A program made the position numbers and the translations under genes. A stretch of 64,000 bases of DNA, from contig NZ_GL891988.1 of assembly GCF_000213555.1 (NCBI RefSeq), positions 62,001 through 126,000 of the forward strand, written 5' to 3'. The notes under the pieces are model-generated. The model was not told where the DNA came from, searched no databases, and saw nothing but the letters and a program-made list of their open reading frames with translations. Shown here piece after piece: positions 55,475 through 63,774 of this stretch. Source of the DNA: Dysgonomonas gadei ATCC BAA-286 (lineage in GTDB: Bacteria; Bacteroidota; Bacteroidia; Bacteroidales; Dysgonomonadaceae). How positions within the stretch are numbered: position 1 is the first letter of the stretch; each line of letters starts with the position of its first letter.

Positions 55475-56300
55475 TGAGGTAAAACCTTTTTTCGAAACCG
55501 ATGATAAAGAAATATGGGACTTAATTATTGAAAATAGAATTGATGATCTATTAACCGCCTTACCCCGTGAAGAGGACAATATATTGGACACGATAATAAA
55601 AGAACTGTTGTCGACAGGCAAAAGTGAGACATTCGAAACATATGACTTTATAAAGATAGAGGAAGGAAACAATGCACTTTTCAGGGATTTGGTACGTTTG
55701 GTGTTTTCCTTGGATATAAACGGGAATTTCGAAGAAGTCCGTCTTGGATTGGTTGACAGAATGTTTGATGTAATACCCGTTATGGTTGAGCAGATTCAGA
55801 AAGAGTCGGCCGGATACCCAATGAGAAGGGTCGATGAAACTATTTTGGTAGAAGGGTCTACGTTGCGGGCTGCGCTAATGAGTTTTGTTTACTATTATCG
55901 CCTGAAAGATGATACGGAAGCCTTACATTTTGTAATCGTAATGCGTTCTAAAATCACACTGGCCATTATGAGCAACTATAAGAATGTGCTGGGGCATGAC
56001 ATGATCGAATCGGCACAAATAAAGGAAAAGGTAGGAGAACGGGACGCGGCTCTGAGTTTCTATAATCTGGTGAAGGAGAATCTTAAAGGAGAATTACACT
56101 GGTTTGTAGAAAGTCCCGAAATGGGAGCGAATGAAGACGATACTGTTATGTTACGGGCTTTACGGGAAGCATATGCCTCTATCGACAGATTGAAAGATAC
56201 ATCTGAGTTTGAGAGAGTATGTGCGGTTATAGATGAGGTGTTAAGCCGGGAATATGAGGAATTTGATTTCGATGATGACGAAGAGGAGGATGACGAATAG
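55446..56300 (+). CDS. Conserved-looking acidic cytosolic protein of unknown function
   Basis: 284-aa protein, mostly alpha-helical, with a strongly acidic tail (FDFDDDEEEDDE) and no signal peptide or membrane helix. I recognise no domain. The start ATG at 55446 lies inside the end of the GH3-fusion gene, and its own end overlaps the VanX-like gene by 11 bp. This gives a tightly packed three-gene unit. Translational coupling suggests a role connected to envelope metabolism, but nothing in the sequence says which. Confidence 0.7.
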   Translation: MTTTRLTLNDEVKPFFETDDKEIWDLIIENRIDDLLTALPREEDNILDTIIKELLSTGKSETFETYDFIKIEEGNNALFRDLVRLVFSLDINGNFEEVRLGLVDRMFDVIPVMVEQIQKESAGYPMRRVDETILVEGSTLRAALMSFVYYYRLKDDTEALHFVIVMRSKITLAIMSNYKNVLGHDMIESAQIKEKVGERDAALSFYNLVKENLKGELHWFVESPEMGANEDDTVMLRALREAYASIDRLKDTSEFERVCAVIDEVLSREYEEFDFDDDEEEDDE

Positions 56301-56967
56301 GATAATATATTTCCTTTTATTTCTTTGCCCGCTATGGCTTTCTGTACAAGGGCAAAGGAGTGTTTCTGTTCTCGAAAGATATTTACAGGCAAAGGAACTT
56401 GTAAATATTCACACATTGGATACTTCAATCCGTGCAGACCTGAAGTATGCGACACCAGATAACTTTACCAAAACAATTCTTTACGATACCTTGTTTAATG
56501 TATATATGCATCCCGTTGCGGCAGCCAAATTGGTTAAAGCACAGAAGTATCTGAAGACGCTTTATCCCGGTTTAAGTCTATTGGTTTATGATGCCGTCCG
56601 CCCATTGAGCGTACAGAAGAAAATGTACAAAGTAGTACAAAATACGAAGTATGCTGCTTATGTGGCGAATCCCGCCCGCACAGGATTGCATAACTACGGT
56701 ATGGCCGTAGACCTGACTATCTGTGACAAAAATGGCAAACCACTGGATATGGGAACTCCTTTCGACTTTTTCGGGCGTGCTGCCGGAATAAACAAGGAGG
56801 CCGAGTTGATAGAGCAGGGGGTATTAACCATGCAGCAGGTAGCAAACAGAAAATTGCTGCGCAAGGTAATGACACAAGCGGGTTTTCTGGCTATCAGGGG
56901 CGAGTGGTGGCATTTCAATGCCGTATCGCTGACGGAAGCTAAGCAATTGTACAACGTAATAGAATAG
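56290..56967 (+). CDS. D-Ala-D-Ala dipeptidase, VanX-like (peptidase M15D)
   Basis: 225-aa zinc peptidase. The start at 56290 gives a signal peptide (MTNRIIYFLLFLCPLWLSVQGQ), so it acts in the periplasm. The zinc ligands are visible as H134 and D141 in GLHNYGMAVDLT and H208 in EWWHF. The catalytic base is E205, and the Arg is R104 in DAVRP. It cleaves D-Ala-D-Ala dipeptide or the end of peptidoglycan stems. No vanH or vanA genes are nearby, so a role in wall turnover is more likely than vancomycin resistance. Confidence 0.92.
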   Translation: MTNRIIYFLLFLCPLWLSVQGQRSVSVLERYLQAKELVNIHTLDTSIRADLKYATPDNFTKTILYDTLFNVYMHPVAAAKLVKAQKYLKTLYPGLSLLVYDAVRPLSVQKKMYKVVQNTKYAAYVANPARTGLHNYGMAVDLTICDKNGKPLDMGTPFDFFGRAAGINKEAELIEQGVLTMQQVANRKLLRKVMTQAGFLAIRGEWWHFNAVSLTEAKQLYNVIE

Positions 56968-56972
56968 CGGTT

Positions 56973-57689
56973 ATGAAAAAAACTTACACAATTTTACTCA
57001 TGTTATTTTTCCTGAGTGCTTTTGCATATAATGCATCTGCACAATTTGTTGTAGCTCAGGATACGATCAGAGGGAGGATCGACTTCAGCCCTCGTTTGGG
57101 AGACTTGAATAATACAACAATTGTACCTAACGATTCGGTGTTCTACATGTTTCCTCCAGTTCCGGAGGCAGACCCATGGCGTTATGTAGATTATTACCTC
57201 CCATCGAGAGATACCAGAAGGGGGTATATACAGGGTACTAAACTGATGCGGATAGATGATTATGATATCGTAGAGGTAGAAAGACTGTCGTCTCATGGAA
57301 CAATCTCTTTTAAGAACGATAACGTAAGGGTTCATATTGCTGTAGCGAATGTAACCTCAAAAGATACTTCTGTTAAGCTTGGCAACAATGGGGGCTATAC
57401 AGTAAATGGTAAACCGGCAAAAGGAACTTCAAGATGGGCAGCTCCTAAATTACGCTACCAGTCTATATCGGTAACAATAAAAGGAAAAAATATTGTCTTC
57501 CCTAAAAAAGTTTATGAGCACCTGTTTGAGCCTGAAATTGATAACATGGTGGTATATTACAATGAGCCGAAAGATATTGTATATATCGTTGCAAATAATG
57601 GGAGTACAAATAATTATTATCAGGCTATGTGGCAAGTATCGCCGAGGGGTGTTGCTAATGTATATATATATGATCCCTCTTTAAAATAG
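56973..57689 (+). CDS. Secreted protein of unknown function
   Basis: 238-aa protein with a signal peptide (residues 1-24, ending YNASAQ). The mature part is beta-rich with many aromatics (FYMFPPVPEADPWRYVDYYLP) and no domain I recognise. It starts 5 bp after the VanX-like gene and is probably the last gene of that operon. The rplS promoter follows. Confidence 0.7.
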   Translation: MKKTYTILLMLFFLSAFAYNASAQFVVAQDTIRGRIDFSPRLGDLNNTTIVPNDSVFYMFPPVPEADPWRYVDYYLPSRDTRRGYIQGTKLMRIDDYDIVEVERLSSHGTISFKNDNVRVHIAVANVTSKDTSVKLGNNGGYTVNGKPAKGTSRWAAPKLRYQSISVTIKGKNIVFPKKVYEHLFEPEIDNMVVYYNEPKDIVYIVANNGSTNNYYQAMWQVSPRGVANVYIYDPSLK

Positions 57690-57739
57690 ATATCTGCCAT
57701 ATGTTGATGCATTTATACTAAAATAAAGGAAGTAAGACC

Positions 57740-57770
57740 TTTGCATATTTGCAAAATATATTTATCTTTG
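57740..57770 (+). promoter_or_regulatory. rplS promoter (Bacteroides type)
   Basis: TTTG at 57740-57743, a 19-nt spacer, then TATCTTTG at 57763-57770: an exact -33/-7 pair. It leaves a leader of about 70 nt before the rplS start, room for autoregulatory RNA, although no known L19 leader structure was identified. Confidence 0.8.
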
Positions 57771-57845
57771 CATCCGCTTTGCGTAATCTCTGACGGGAGA
57801 GGCTCGTGTATATTGCGTATATTAACAAAAAACCATCATATAATC

Positions 57846-58205
57846 ATGGATTTAATTAAAGTCGCTGAAGAAGCATTTGCTACAGGAAAAGAGCATCCTA
57901 AATTTAAAAGCGGGGATACAGTAACCGTTGCTTACCGCATTAAAGAGGGTAACAAAGAACGTGTTCAGCAGTATCGCGGTGTAGTTATCAAAATTTCGGG
58001 ACATGGTGAGAAGAAACGTTTCACAGTTCGCAAAATGTCTGATAACATTGGTGTAGAAAGAATTTTCCCTCTCGAATCTCCATTTATTGACAGTATCACT
58101 GTAAATAAAGTTGGTAAAGTTCGTCGTGCTAAATTGTATTACCTACGTGGTCTTACAGGTAAAAAAGCCAGAATCAAAGAAAAAAGAGTTGCAAAGCAAG
58201 CTTAA
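57846..58205 (+). CDS. rplS: 50S ribosomal protein L19
   Basis: 119-aa ribosomal protein at the 30S-50S interface. The start at 57846 (MDLIKVAEEAFATGKEHPKFKSGDTV) fits the family; a longer frame would run through the promoter. Conserved motifs are QYRGVVIKISG, FTVRKMSDNIGVERIFPLESP and RAKLYYLRGLTGKKARIKEK. It is flanked by its own promoter and terminator, so it is monocistronic. Confidence 0.97.
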   Translation: MDLIKVAEEAFATGKEHPKFKSGDTVTVAYRIKEGNKERVQQYRGVVIKISGHGEKKRFTVRKMSDNIGVERIFPLESPFIDSITVNKVGKVRRAKLYYLRGLTGKKARIKEKRVAKQA

Positions 58206-58242
58206 TTTCTTATTCTGTCGGTTGCACGGAAAAAGATATAGG

Positions 58243-58272
58243 AGAGTCTGTCTACAAACAGGCTCTTTTTTT
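58243..58272 (+). terminator. rplS intrinsic terminator
   Basis: AGAGTCTGT (58243-58251) pairs with ACAGGCTCT (58258-58266) with one G-T pair and a 6-nt loop, followed by a run of seven T. It lies 37 bp after the rplS stop. Confidence 0.85.
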
Positions 58273-58390
58273 ATTTCGGAACAATATCCCGGAAATTAAT
58301 TATGGTTACTATCCTGATTCCGATTCTGTACTTGTCCTAAAATATTTTTATCTTTAACCTTTTATATTCCATTTCCATAGGCATTGATTT

Positions 58391-60418
58391 ATGAAAATAA
58401 GAGAGATTTATTATTTGATTATAATTCTGGTTGTTACATTTGTTGTCAATATCAATTTCATTCTCGCTCAAAAGAAAAGTGAATATGTAAACCTTTTTAT
58501 TGGAACAGCAGGGGATAATGGTCAGGTTGATCCTGCCGCATGCGTTCCTTACGGTATGGTGCGTATCTGTCCCGATTCCGACCCAAGGACACATGTTGGT
58601 TATGATTATGATGTAACTAAAATATCAGGATTCTCTATCAATCGTATTTCGGGAATAGGATGCAGTGGAGCGGGTGGGAATTTAAGTGTACGGCCCGCCC
58701 TGAAAAAAGAAACATTGAATATAAATAAGAAGACAGAAACTGCTACGCCCGGTTATTATTCCGTGGTCTTGGATAATGGGGTGAAAACTGAATTCACAGC
58801 AACTAACAATGTCGCTTTCGAGCGGTTTTATTATCCATCAGACAAAGAGGCAAATCTGACATTGAATGTCGGAGCTTCTTTTACCAAGGTATTGGATGCG
58901 AAATATGAGATTATTTCAGATACCGAGATAGAAGGCTATATTCATGCCGGAAACACATGCGATCATGGCGCGTTTAAACTCTATTTTTATTTAACCACTA
59001 ACAAGACATTTAGCTCAGTCTCAACAAGTGAATATGATACTGAATTACTATTTAAGAACACAGATGGGAAACCTGTTGAACTGCGAATAGCCATATCGCC
59101 GATAGATATTGCCACTGCAAAAGAAGAAAATGCCATAGCTTGTAAGCTCACTTTTGATATAGCAAAGAAGCAGGCTGCCGATAAATGGGAAGATATGTTG
59201 TCGCGAGTGGATGTGAAGGGAGGAAGTACTGAGGATAAGACCTTGTTCTATACTTCTATTTACAGGACATTTCTTAGTCCGGCTAACACTACCTCCTCCG
59301 ATAACAGATTTTTGGGTACCGATGGCACTATATACCCGAAAGAAGATTTCATGTATTACAGTTCATGGTCTATGTGGGATACATACCGTACAAAATTCCC
59401 CTTAATAACATTACTGGATACAAAATCAATGCGTGATATTGCAAATTCTTTATGCAAACTTTATGTTTATGGCAAAAAAGACTGGGCCACAAAATTTGAA
59501 TCAACACCTACTGTACGTACCGAACATACAATCGCAGTCTTATTGGATGCATACAAGAAAGGTATACCCAATATTCATTTGGAAGAAGCATATGAAGGGA
59601 TGAAAAAGGAAATGGATAATCTTCCGGCCAATCGTCCCGATCAAACACTCGAAAGTTGCATCGACTGGTGGGCAATGGCTCAGATAGCCGGAATATTGAG
59701 AAGGACTGGTGATGCAGAATATTATAACGAAAAAGCAAAAAATACATTTATACAGACATGGAATAAAGAATTCAAAAATATTGACGATTCTTATGTGAAA
59801 ATGCGCAATAGCGGTCTCTATCAGGGAACTCGCTGGCAATATCGCTGGGCACTACCTCAATATCTGGACGAAATGATAGAAAGTGTAGGAGGAAAAGAAA
59901 AGTTGGAAGAACAGCTCGATTATTTCTTTGCTAATAACCTTTTCAATCAGGGTAATGAAGTCGGGATACATACTCCTTATATCTTCAATAGATTAGGGCA
60001 ATATGCAAAGTCTCAGAAAGCAGTCCGGCGGATAATAAAAGAAAACTTGAATCATCTTTACGGAGGGAATGCCGAATACCCTGTTCCATATTATGGCAAG
60101 CCATTCAAGGCTGAACCTAAAGGTTTTATGCCCGAGATGGATGAAGATGATGGAACAATGAGTGCATGGTATGTATTTTCATCTATCGGTCTTTTTCCTC
60201 TCGTAATAGGGGAGCCTTGGTATGAAATCACATCACCGTTCTATGAGTCGGTGGTTATCCATCTGGATAATGGTAAAAAATTGAACATCAAAGTAAAGAA
60301 TCGTAAATCGCCTGCGGATATAATCAGACAGGTAACATTTAACGGGAATATTATACCGGATTTCAGAATCAGCCACAATGATATTGTCAAAGGTGGTACA
60401 CTGGAACTGGAGTATTAA
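58391..60418 (+). CDS. Glycoside hydrolase family 92, probable alpha-mannosidase
   Basis: 675-aa exported, Ca-dependent exo-alpha-mannosidase family member with a signal sequence at about residues 1-27. Early motifs VNLFIGTAGDNGQVDPAA, HVGYDYD and IDWWAMAQ are typical. Late motifs EMDEDDGTMSAWYVFSSIGLFP and GEPWYEITSPFYESV follow. Most GH92 enzymes read GNDD in place of the first four residues of DEDDGTMSAW, and this copy is shorter than usual (often about 750 aa). Linkage specificity cannot be told. hflX follows after 23 bp. Confidence 0.88.
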   Translation: MKIREIYYLIIILVVTFVVNINFILAQKKSEYVNLFIGTAGDNGQVDPAACVPYGMVRICPDSDPRTHVGYDYDVTKISGFSINRISGIGCSGAGGNLSVRPALKKETLNINKKTETATPGYYSVVLDNGVKTEFTATNNVAFERFYYPSDKEANLTLNVGASFTKVLDAKYEIISDTEIEGYIHAGNTCDHGAFKLYFYLTTNKTFSSVSTSEYDTELLFKNTDGKPVELRIAISPIDIATAKEENAIACKLTFDIAKKQAADKWEDMLSRVDVKGGSTEDKTLFYTSIYRTFLSPANTTSSDNRFLGTDGTIYPKEDFMYYSSWSMWDTYRTKFPLITLLDTKSMRDIANSLCKLYVYGKKDWATKFESTPTVRTEHTIAVLLDAYKKGIPNIHLEEAYEGMKKEMDNLPANRPDQTLESCIDWWAMAQIAGILRRTGDAEYYNEKAKNTFIQTWNKEFKNIDDSYVKMRNSGLYQGTRWQYRWALPQYLDEMIESVGGKEKLEEQLDYFFANNLFNQGNEVGIHTPYIFNRLGQYAKSQKAVRRIIKENLNHLYGGNAEYPVPYYGKPFKAEPKGFMPEMDEDDGTMSAWYVFSSIGLFPLVIGEPWYEITSPFYESVVIHLDNGKKLNIKVKNRKSPADIIRQVTFNGNIIPDFRISHNDIVKGGTLELEY

Positions 60419-60441
60419 AAATTAATACAGAATAAATTTAT

Positions 60442-61668
60442 ATGAGAGATTTTATCATATCAGAATCAAAAAATAAAGAGGCCGTTCTTGTAGGCCTTAT
60501 TACACAATACCAGACCGAAGAACAGGTAAATGAATACCTCGATGAACTGGCATTCCTCGCCGAAACAGCAGGCATTATCCCTGTAAAAAACTTCACTCAG
60601 AAACTGGAGCATTCCAACCCTGTTACGTTTGTGGGAACCGGAAAGCTACAGGAGATAAAACAGTATATGGAAGACAACGAAATAGACCTCGTAATCTTCG
60701 ACGATGAACTGTCTCCGAAACAGATTCGCAATATAGAAAAGGAGTTACAGGTGAAGATTCTGGATCGTACCAGCCTTATTCTGGATATTTTTGCCATGCG
60801 TGCACAGACCGCTTATGCAAAGACTCAGGTAGAACTGGCGCAATATCAATACCTGTTGCCCCGGCTTACCCGTATGTGGACTCACCTCGACCGTCAGCGA
60901 GGCGGAGGTGTGATGATGCGTGGGGTAGGGGAAACCCAGCTGGAAACCGACCGCCGTATCATTCTCAACAAGATCGCTTTACTGAAAGAAGAGTTGAAGA
61001 ATATAGACAAACAGATGGCGTCACAGCGTAAGAACAGAGGTAAAATGGTGCGCGTTGCCCTTGTGGGATATACCAATGTGGGTAAATCTACCTTGATGAA
61101 CCTGTTGAGTAAGTCTGAAGTTTTTGCAGAGAATAAACTGTTCGCCACATTGGATACAACAGTGCGCAAAGTGATTATCGACAATCTTCCGTTTCTGTTA
61201 TCGGATACGGTAGGATTTATCCGTAAGTTGCCGACTCATTTGGTAGAATCTTTCAAATCTACACTGGACGAGGTTCGTGAAGCGGATTTGCTGGTTCATG
61301 TAGTGGATATTTCCCATCCAAACTTTGAAGAACAGATTGAGGTGGTGAATAAAACGCTTTTGGAGATAGACAAGGAAGAGAAACCTACTATTCTGGTATT
61401 TAACAAGGTGGATGCTTTTACCTACACGCCGAAAGATGAGGATGATCTGACGCCTGCCACAAAAGAGAATATATCTCTGGAAGAACTGGAGAAATCGTGG
61501 ATGCACAAGTTGCATGATGACTGCATCTTTATCTCGGCAAAACAAAAGATCAATATTGATGAATTGAAAAAGAAAGTTTACGAACGGGTAAAAGCCATTC
61601 ATATAGAGCGCTATCCGTATAATGATTTTCTTTTTCAGAAGTATGATGATGAAGCTAACGATGCGTAA
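60442..61668 (+). CDS. hflX: GTPase HflX
   Basis: 408-aa ribosome-associated GTPase that splits stalled 70S ribosomes. The N-terminal domain (about 1-195) has the glycine-rich RQRGGGVMMRGVGETQLE. The P-loop GYTNVGKS is at 209-216, followed by the switch region FATLDTTVRKV, DTVGFIRKLP and NKVD. The end overlaps prmC by 8 bp. GH92, hflX, prmC, recX and comF run in one direction with almost no gaps. Confidence 0.96.
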   Translation: MRDFIISESKNKEAVLVGLITQYQTEEQVNEYLDELAFLAETAGIIPVKNFTQKLEHSNPVTFVGTGKLQEIKQYMEDNEIDLVIFDDELSPKQIRNIEKELQVKILDRTSLILDIFAMRAQTAYAKTQVELAQYQYLLPRLTRMWTHLDRQRGGGVMMRGVGETQLETDRRIILNKIALLKEELKNIDKQMASQRKNRGKMVRVALVGYTNVGKSTLMNLLSKSEVFAENKLFATLDTTVRKVIIDNLPFLLSDTVGFIRKLPTHLVESFKSTLDEVREADLLVHVVDISHPNFEEQIEVVNKTLLEIDKEEKPTILVFNKVDAFTYTPKDEDDLTPATKENISLEELEKSWMHKLHDDCIFISAKQKINIDELKKKVYERVKAIHIERYPYNDFLFQKYDDEANDA

Positions 61669-62500
61669 GGTAGTTTCGTACATAAAAGAGTCATTAAATG
61701 CGTATTATCCCGAAAGTGAAATTTCGGGATTTACGCGTATTATAATAGAATATATCACAAAGATGCCTTATCCGCAGGTGTTTATAGATCCGCCTGTTTC
61801 TACACCCGAATTACACAACCGGATAGATGTTATCCTGAAGCGGCTGAAGCAATACGAGCCTATACAGTATATCATAGGAGAAACTGAGTTTTTCGGATTG
61901 CCCTTTTCTGTGAACGAAAATGTACTTATTCCTCGCCCTGAAACAGAAGAGTTAGTTGAACTTATTCTCAAAGAAAATAAAAAATCAGAGTTAAGCTTAT
62001 TAGATATCGGGACAGGTAGTGGAGCTATTGCGGTTGCTTTGGCGAAAAATATGGCTAGGACTTCGGTTTCGGCATGGGACATTTCGTATAAAGCATTGGA
62101 TGTAGCCGCACTTAATTCAAAAGCAAACTCAACAGATATTTCGTTTGGCAGGGTAGATGTGCTGGGAGATTATCCCACAGATAAGAAGTATGATATTATT
62201 GTCAGCAATCCGCCATATGTATTGGAAAGTGAAAAGGAGCAAATGGAACGGAATGTGTTGGAATATGAACCTCATACGGCTCTCTTTGTAACCGACAATA
62301 ACGCGCTCTTGTTCTATAAGCGGATAGCAGATATAGCGTTGAATTTATTAACTCCGGCCGGAAGGCTTTATTTTGAGATCAATCAGGCAAAAGGTGCAGA
62401 GACTGTAAAAATGCTTGAAGAAAAGGGCTTTACAGAGGTTGCCTTGTTTCAGGATTTAAGTAAGAAAGACCGTATGATAAGAGCTGAACTAAAACAATAA
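61661..62500 (+). CDS. prmC: Release-factor glutamine methyltransferase PrmC
   Basis: 279-aa SAM-dependent enzyme that methylates the Gln of the GGQ motif in peptide release factors. The start at 61661 (MRKVVSYIKESL) is chosen from several in-frame ATGs (61622, 61643, 61646, 61649) because it matches the family N-terminus and gives an 8-bp overlap with hflX. The SAM motif DIGTGSG is at 115-121 and the catalytic NPPY at 183-186. Confidence 0.95.
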   Translation: MRKVVSYIKESLNAYYPESEISGFTRIIIEYITKMPYPQVFIDPPVSTPELHNRIDVILKRLKQYEPIQYIIGETEFFGLPFSVNENVLIPRPETEELVELILKENKKSELSLLDIGTGSGAIAVALAKNMARTSVSAWDISYKALDVAALNSKANSTDISFGRVDVLGDYPTDKKYDIIVSNPPYVLESEKEQMERNVLEYEPHTALFVTDNNALLFYKRIADIALNLLTPAGRLYFEINQAKGAETVKMLEEKGFTEVALFQDLSKKDRMIRAELKQ

Positions 62501-62505
62501 ACCGA

Positions 62506-62991
62506 ATGAAACTTTCCGAACCTCAAGCCCTCAATCGTGTAGCAGCCTATTGTTCCAAAGCGGAACGATGTGAGTTCGATGTGCGTAAGAAGCTTGTGGC
62601 ATGGGAATTACCGGACGAAGCCATTAAACGGATACTTGACCGCCTAAAGAAGGAACGCTATCTTGATGATACCCGATTTGCAGGGAGTTTTATTAATGAT
62701 AAGTTGAAATTCAATAAATGGGGAAAAACGAAAATCGTTTATGAACTAAGAAAACGGAATATCCCCGAATCGGTTTACAATCCGATATTGGAAGACCTGT
62801 CCGGCGATGAATTCGAAAAACAGCTGATGCATATCCTGACTATAAAAGCTAAATCGGTAAAAGCAAAGACAGAATATGAACGAAAGACAAAACTAATCCG
62901 TTTTGCTCTTGGCCGCGGGTTCTCTATGGATTTGGCAATCAGATGTGTGGACAAATTGCTCGGAGGTGATTATGAGGAATTTATTTCGTGA
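62506..62991 (+). CDS. recX: Regulatory protein RecX
   Basis: 161-aa all-helical protein that modulates RecA filaments. Three-helix repeats are visible: AAYCSKAERCEFDVRKKL, RLKKERYLDDTRFAGSFI and KWGKTKIVYELRKRNI. The start is 5 bp after the prmC stop and its end overlaps the comF gene by 20 bp. Confidence 0.93.
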   Translation: MKLSEPQALNRVAAYCSKAERCEFDVRKKLVAWELPDEAIKRILDRLKKERYLDDTRFAGSFINDKLKFNKWGKTKIVYELRKRNIPESVYNPILEDLSGDEFEKQLMHILTIKAKSVKAKTEYERKTKLIRFALGRGFSMDLAIRCVDKLLGGDYEEFIS

Positions 62992-63661
62992 TTTTCTTAA
63001 TCTCTTTTTCCCTGACCTTTGTGTAGTCTGTAATCAAAGATTAAGCGAAGGTGAAGAGCATATATGTACCGATTGTTTACTATTATTACCCAGAACGAAT
63101 TTTCATTTACAGCCTGATAACCGTCTTGAACAATTCTTTGCCGGACGGATACCATTCCAACAAATAGCGGCGTTCGCTTACTTTGTTAAAGGAGGAAGCA
63201 TTCAAAGTATAATTCACGAACTGAAATATAAACGTAATCCGGAAATAGGGCGTTTTATCGGAGCGTTGTGCGGAGAGAATATCAAGGATAGTGCTTTCAT
63301 TGCGGATATAGATTATCTGGTTCCCGTTCCCCTGCATCCCGGACGCCAGAAAGAAAGAGGGTACAATCAGTCTCTTGAGATTTGTAAAGGCATATCGGAT
63401 ATAACAGGCATTCCGATAGATGATAAAACTCTTATCCGGAAAGTAAATAATAAGTCTCAGACAAAGAATGCCCGCTTCGACAGATGGAAAAATGTAGAGG
63501 ATATCTTCAGCCTGTCTGATACAGAAAATTTTGAAGGAAAACATATTTTGCTGGTAGATGATGTAATTACTACAGGTTCTACCCTCGAATCGTGTGCGAA
63601 AGAAGTACTGAAATGTAAAGATTGCAGGATCAGTATTTATGCTGTGGGAACAGCAGGCTGA
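62972..63661 (+). CDS. comF: ComF-family phosphoribosyltransferase-like protein
   Basis: 229-aa protein linked to DNA uptake or processing. The start at 62972 places the zinc cysteines C17, C20, C32 and C35 (CVVC and CTDC) near the N-terminus; a longer frame inside recX is rejected. The phosphoribosyl-binding motif is LLVDDVITTGSTLE (about residues 193-206), and the family segment PVPLHPGRQKERGYNQS is at about 115-131. It overlaps recX by 20 bp, so coupling is likely. Confidence 0.93.
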   Translation: MRNLFRDFLNLFFPDLCVVCNQRLSEGEEHICTDCLLLLPRTNFHLQPDNRLEQFFAGRIPFQQIAAFAYFVKGGSIQSIIHELKYKRNPEIGRFIGALCGENIKDSAFIADIDYLVPVPLHPGRQKERGYNQSLEICKGISDITGIPIDDKTLIRKVNNKSQTKNARFDRWKNVEDIFSLSDTENFEGKHILLVDDVITTGSTLESCAKEVLKCKDCRISIYAVGTAG

Positions 63662-63670
63662 CCGTTTCTT

Positions 63671-63749
63671 TCTAATCCATTTCTAATGTACCTGTAACCT
63701 ATATCTAATATACCTCAAAGATGCGTCTAATCTTTGAGATATATCTTTG
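63671..63749 (+). promoter_or_regulatory. Phased TCTAAT repeats, palindrome and -7 box before the efflux gene
   Basis: TCTAAT occurs at 63671, 63682, 63704 and 63726, with TGTAAC at 63693, so hexamers start at multiples of 11 bp. The palindrome CTCAAAGAT-N7-ATCTTTGAG (63714-63738) overlaps the last repeat. A -7 box TATCTTTG is at 63742-63749. This looks like a binding array for an oligomeric regulator of the downstream gene. Confidence 0.6.
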
Positions 63750-63774
63750 CAGCAAAGAATATCAGTTCCACCTA

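Noticed and set aside
56290..56967. Vancomycin resistance cassette
   Set aside because: Only a VanX-like gene is present; vanH, vanA/B and vanRS are absent and the context is wall metabolism.
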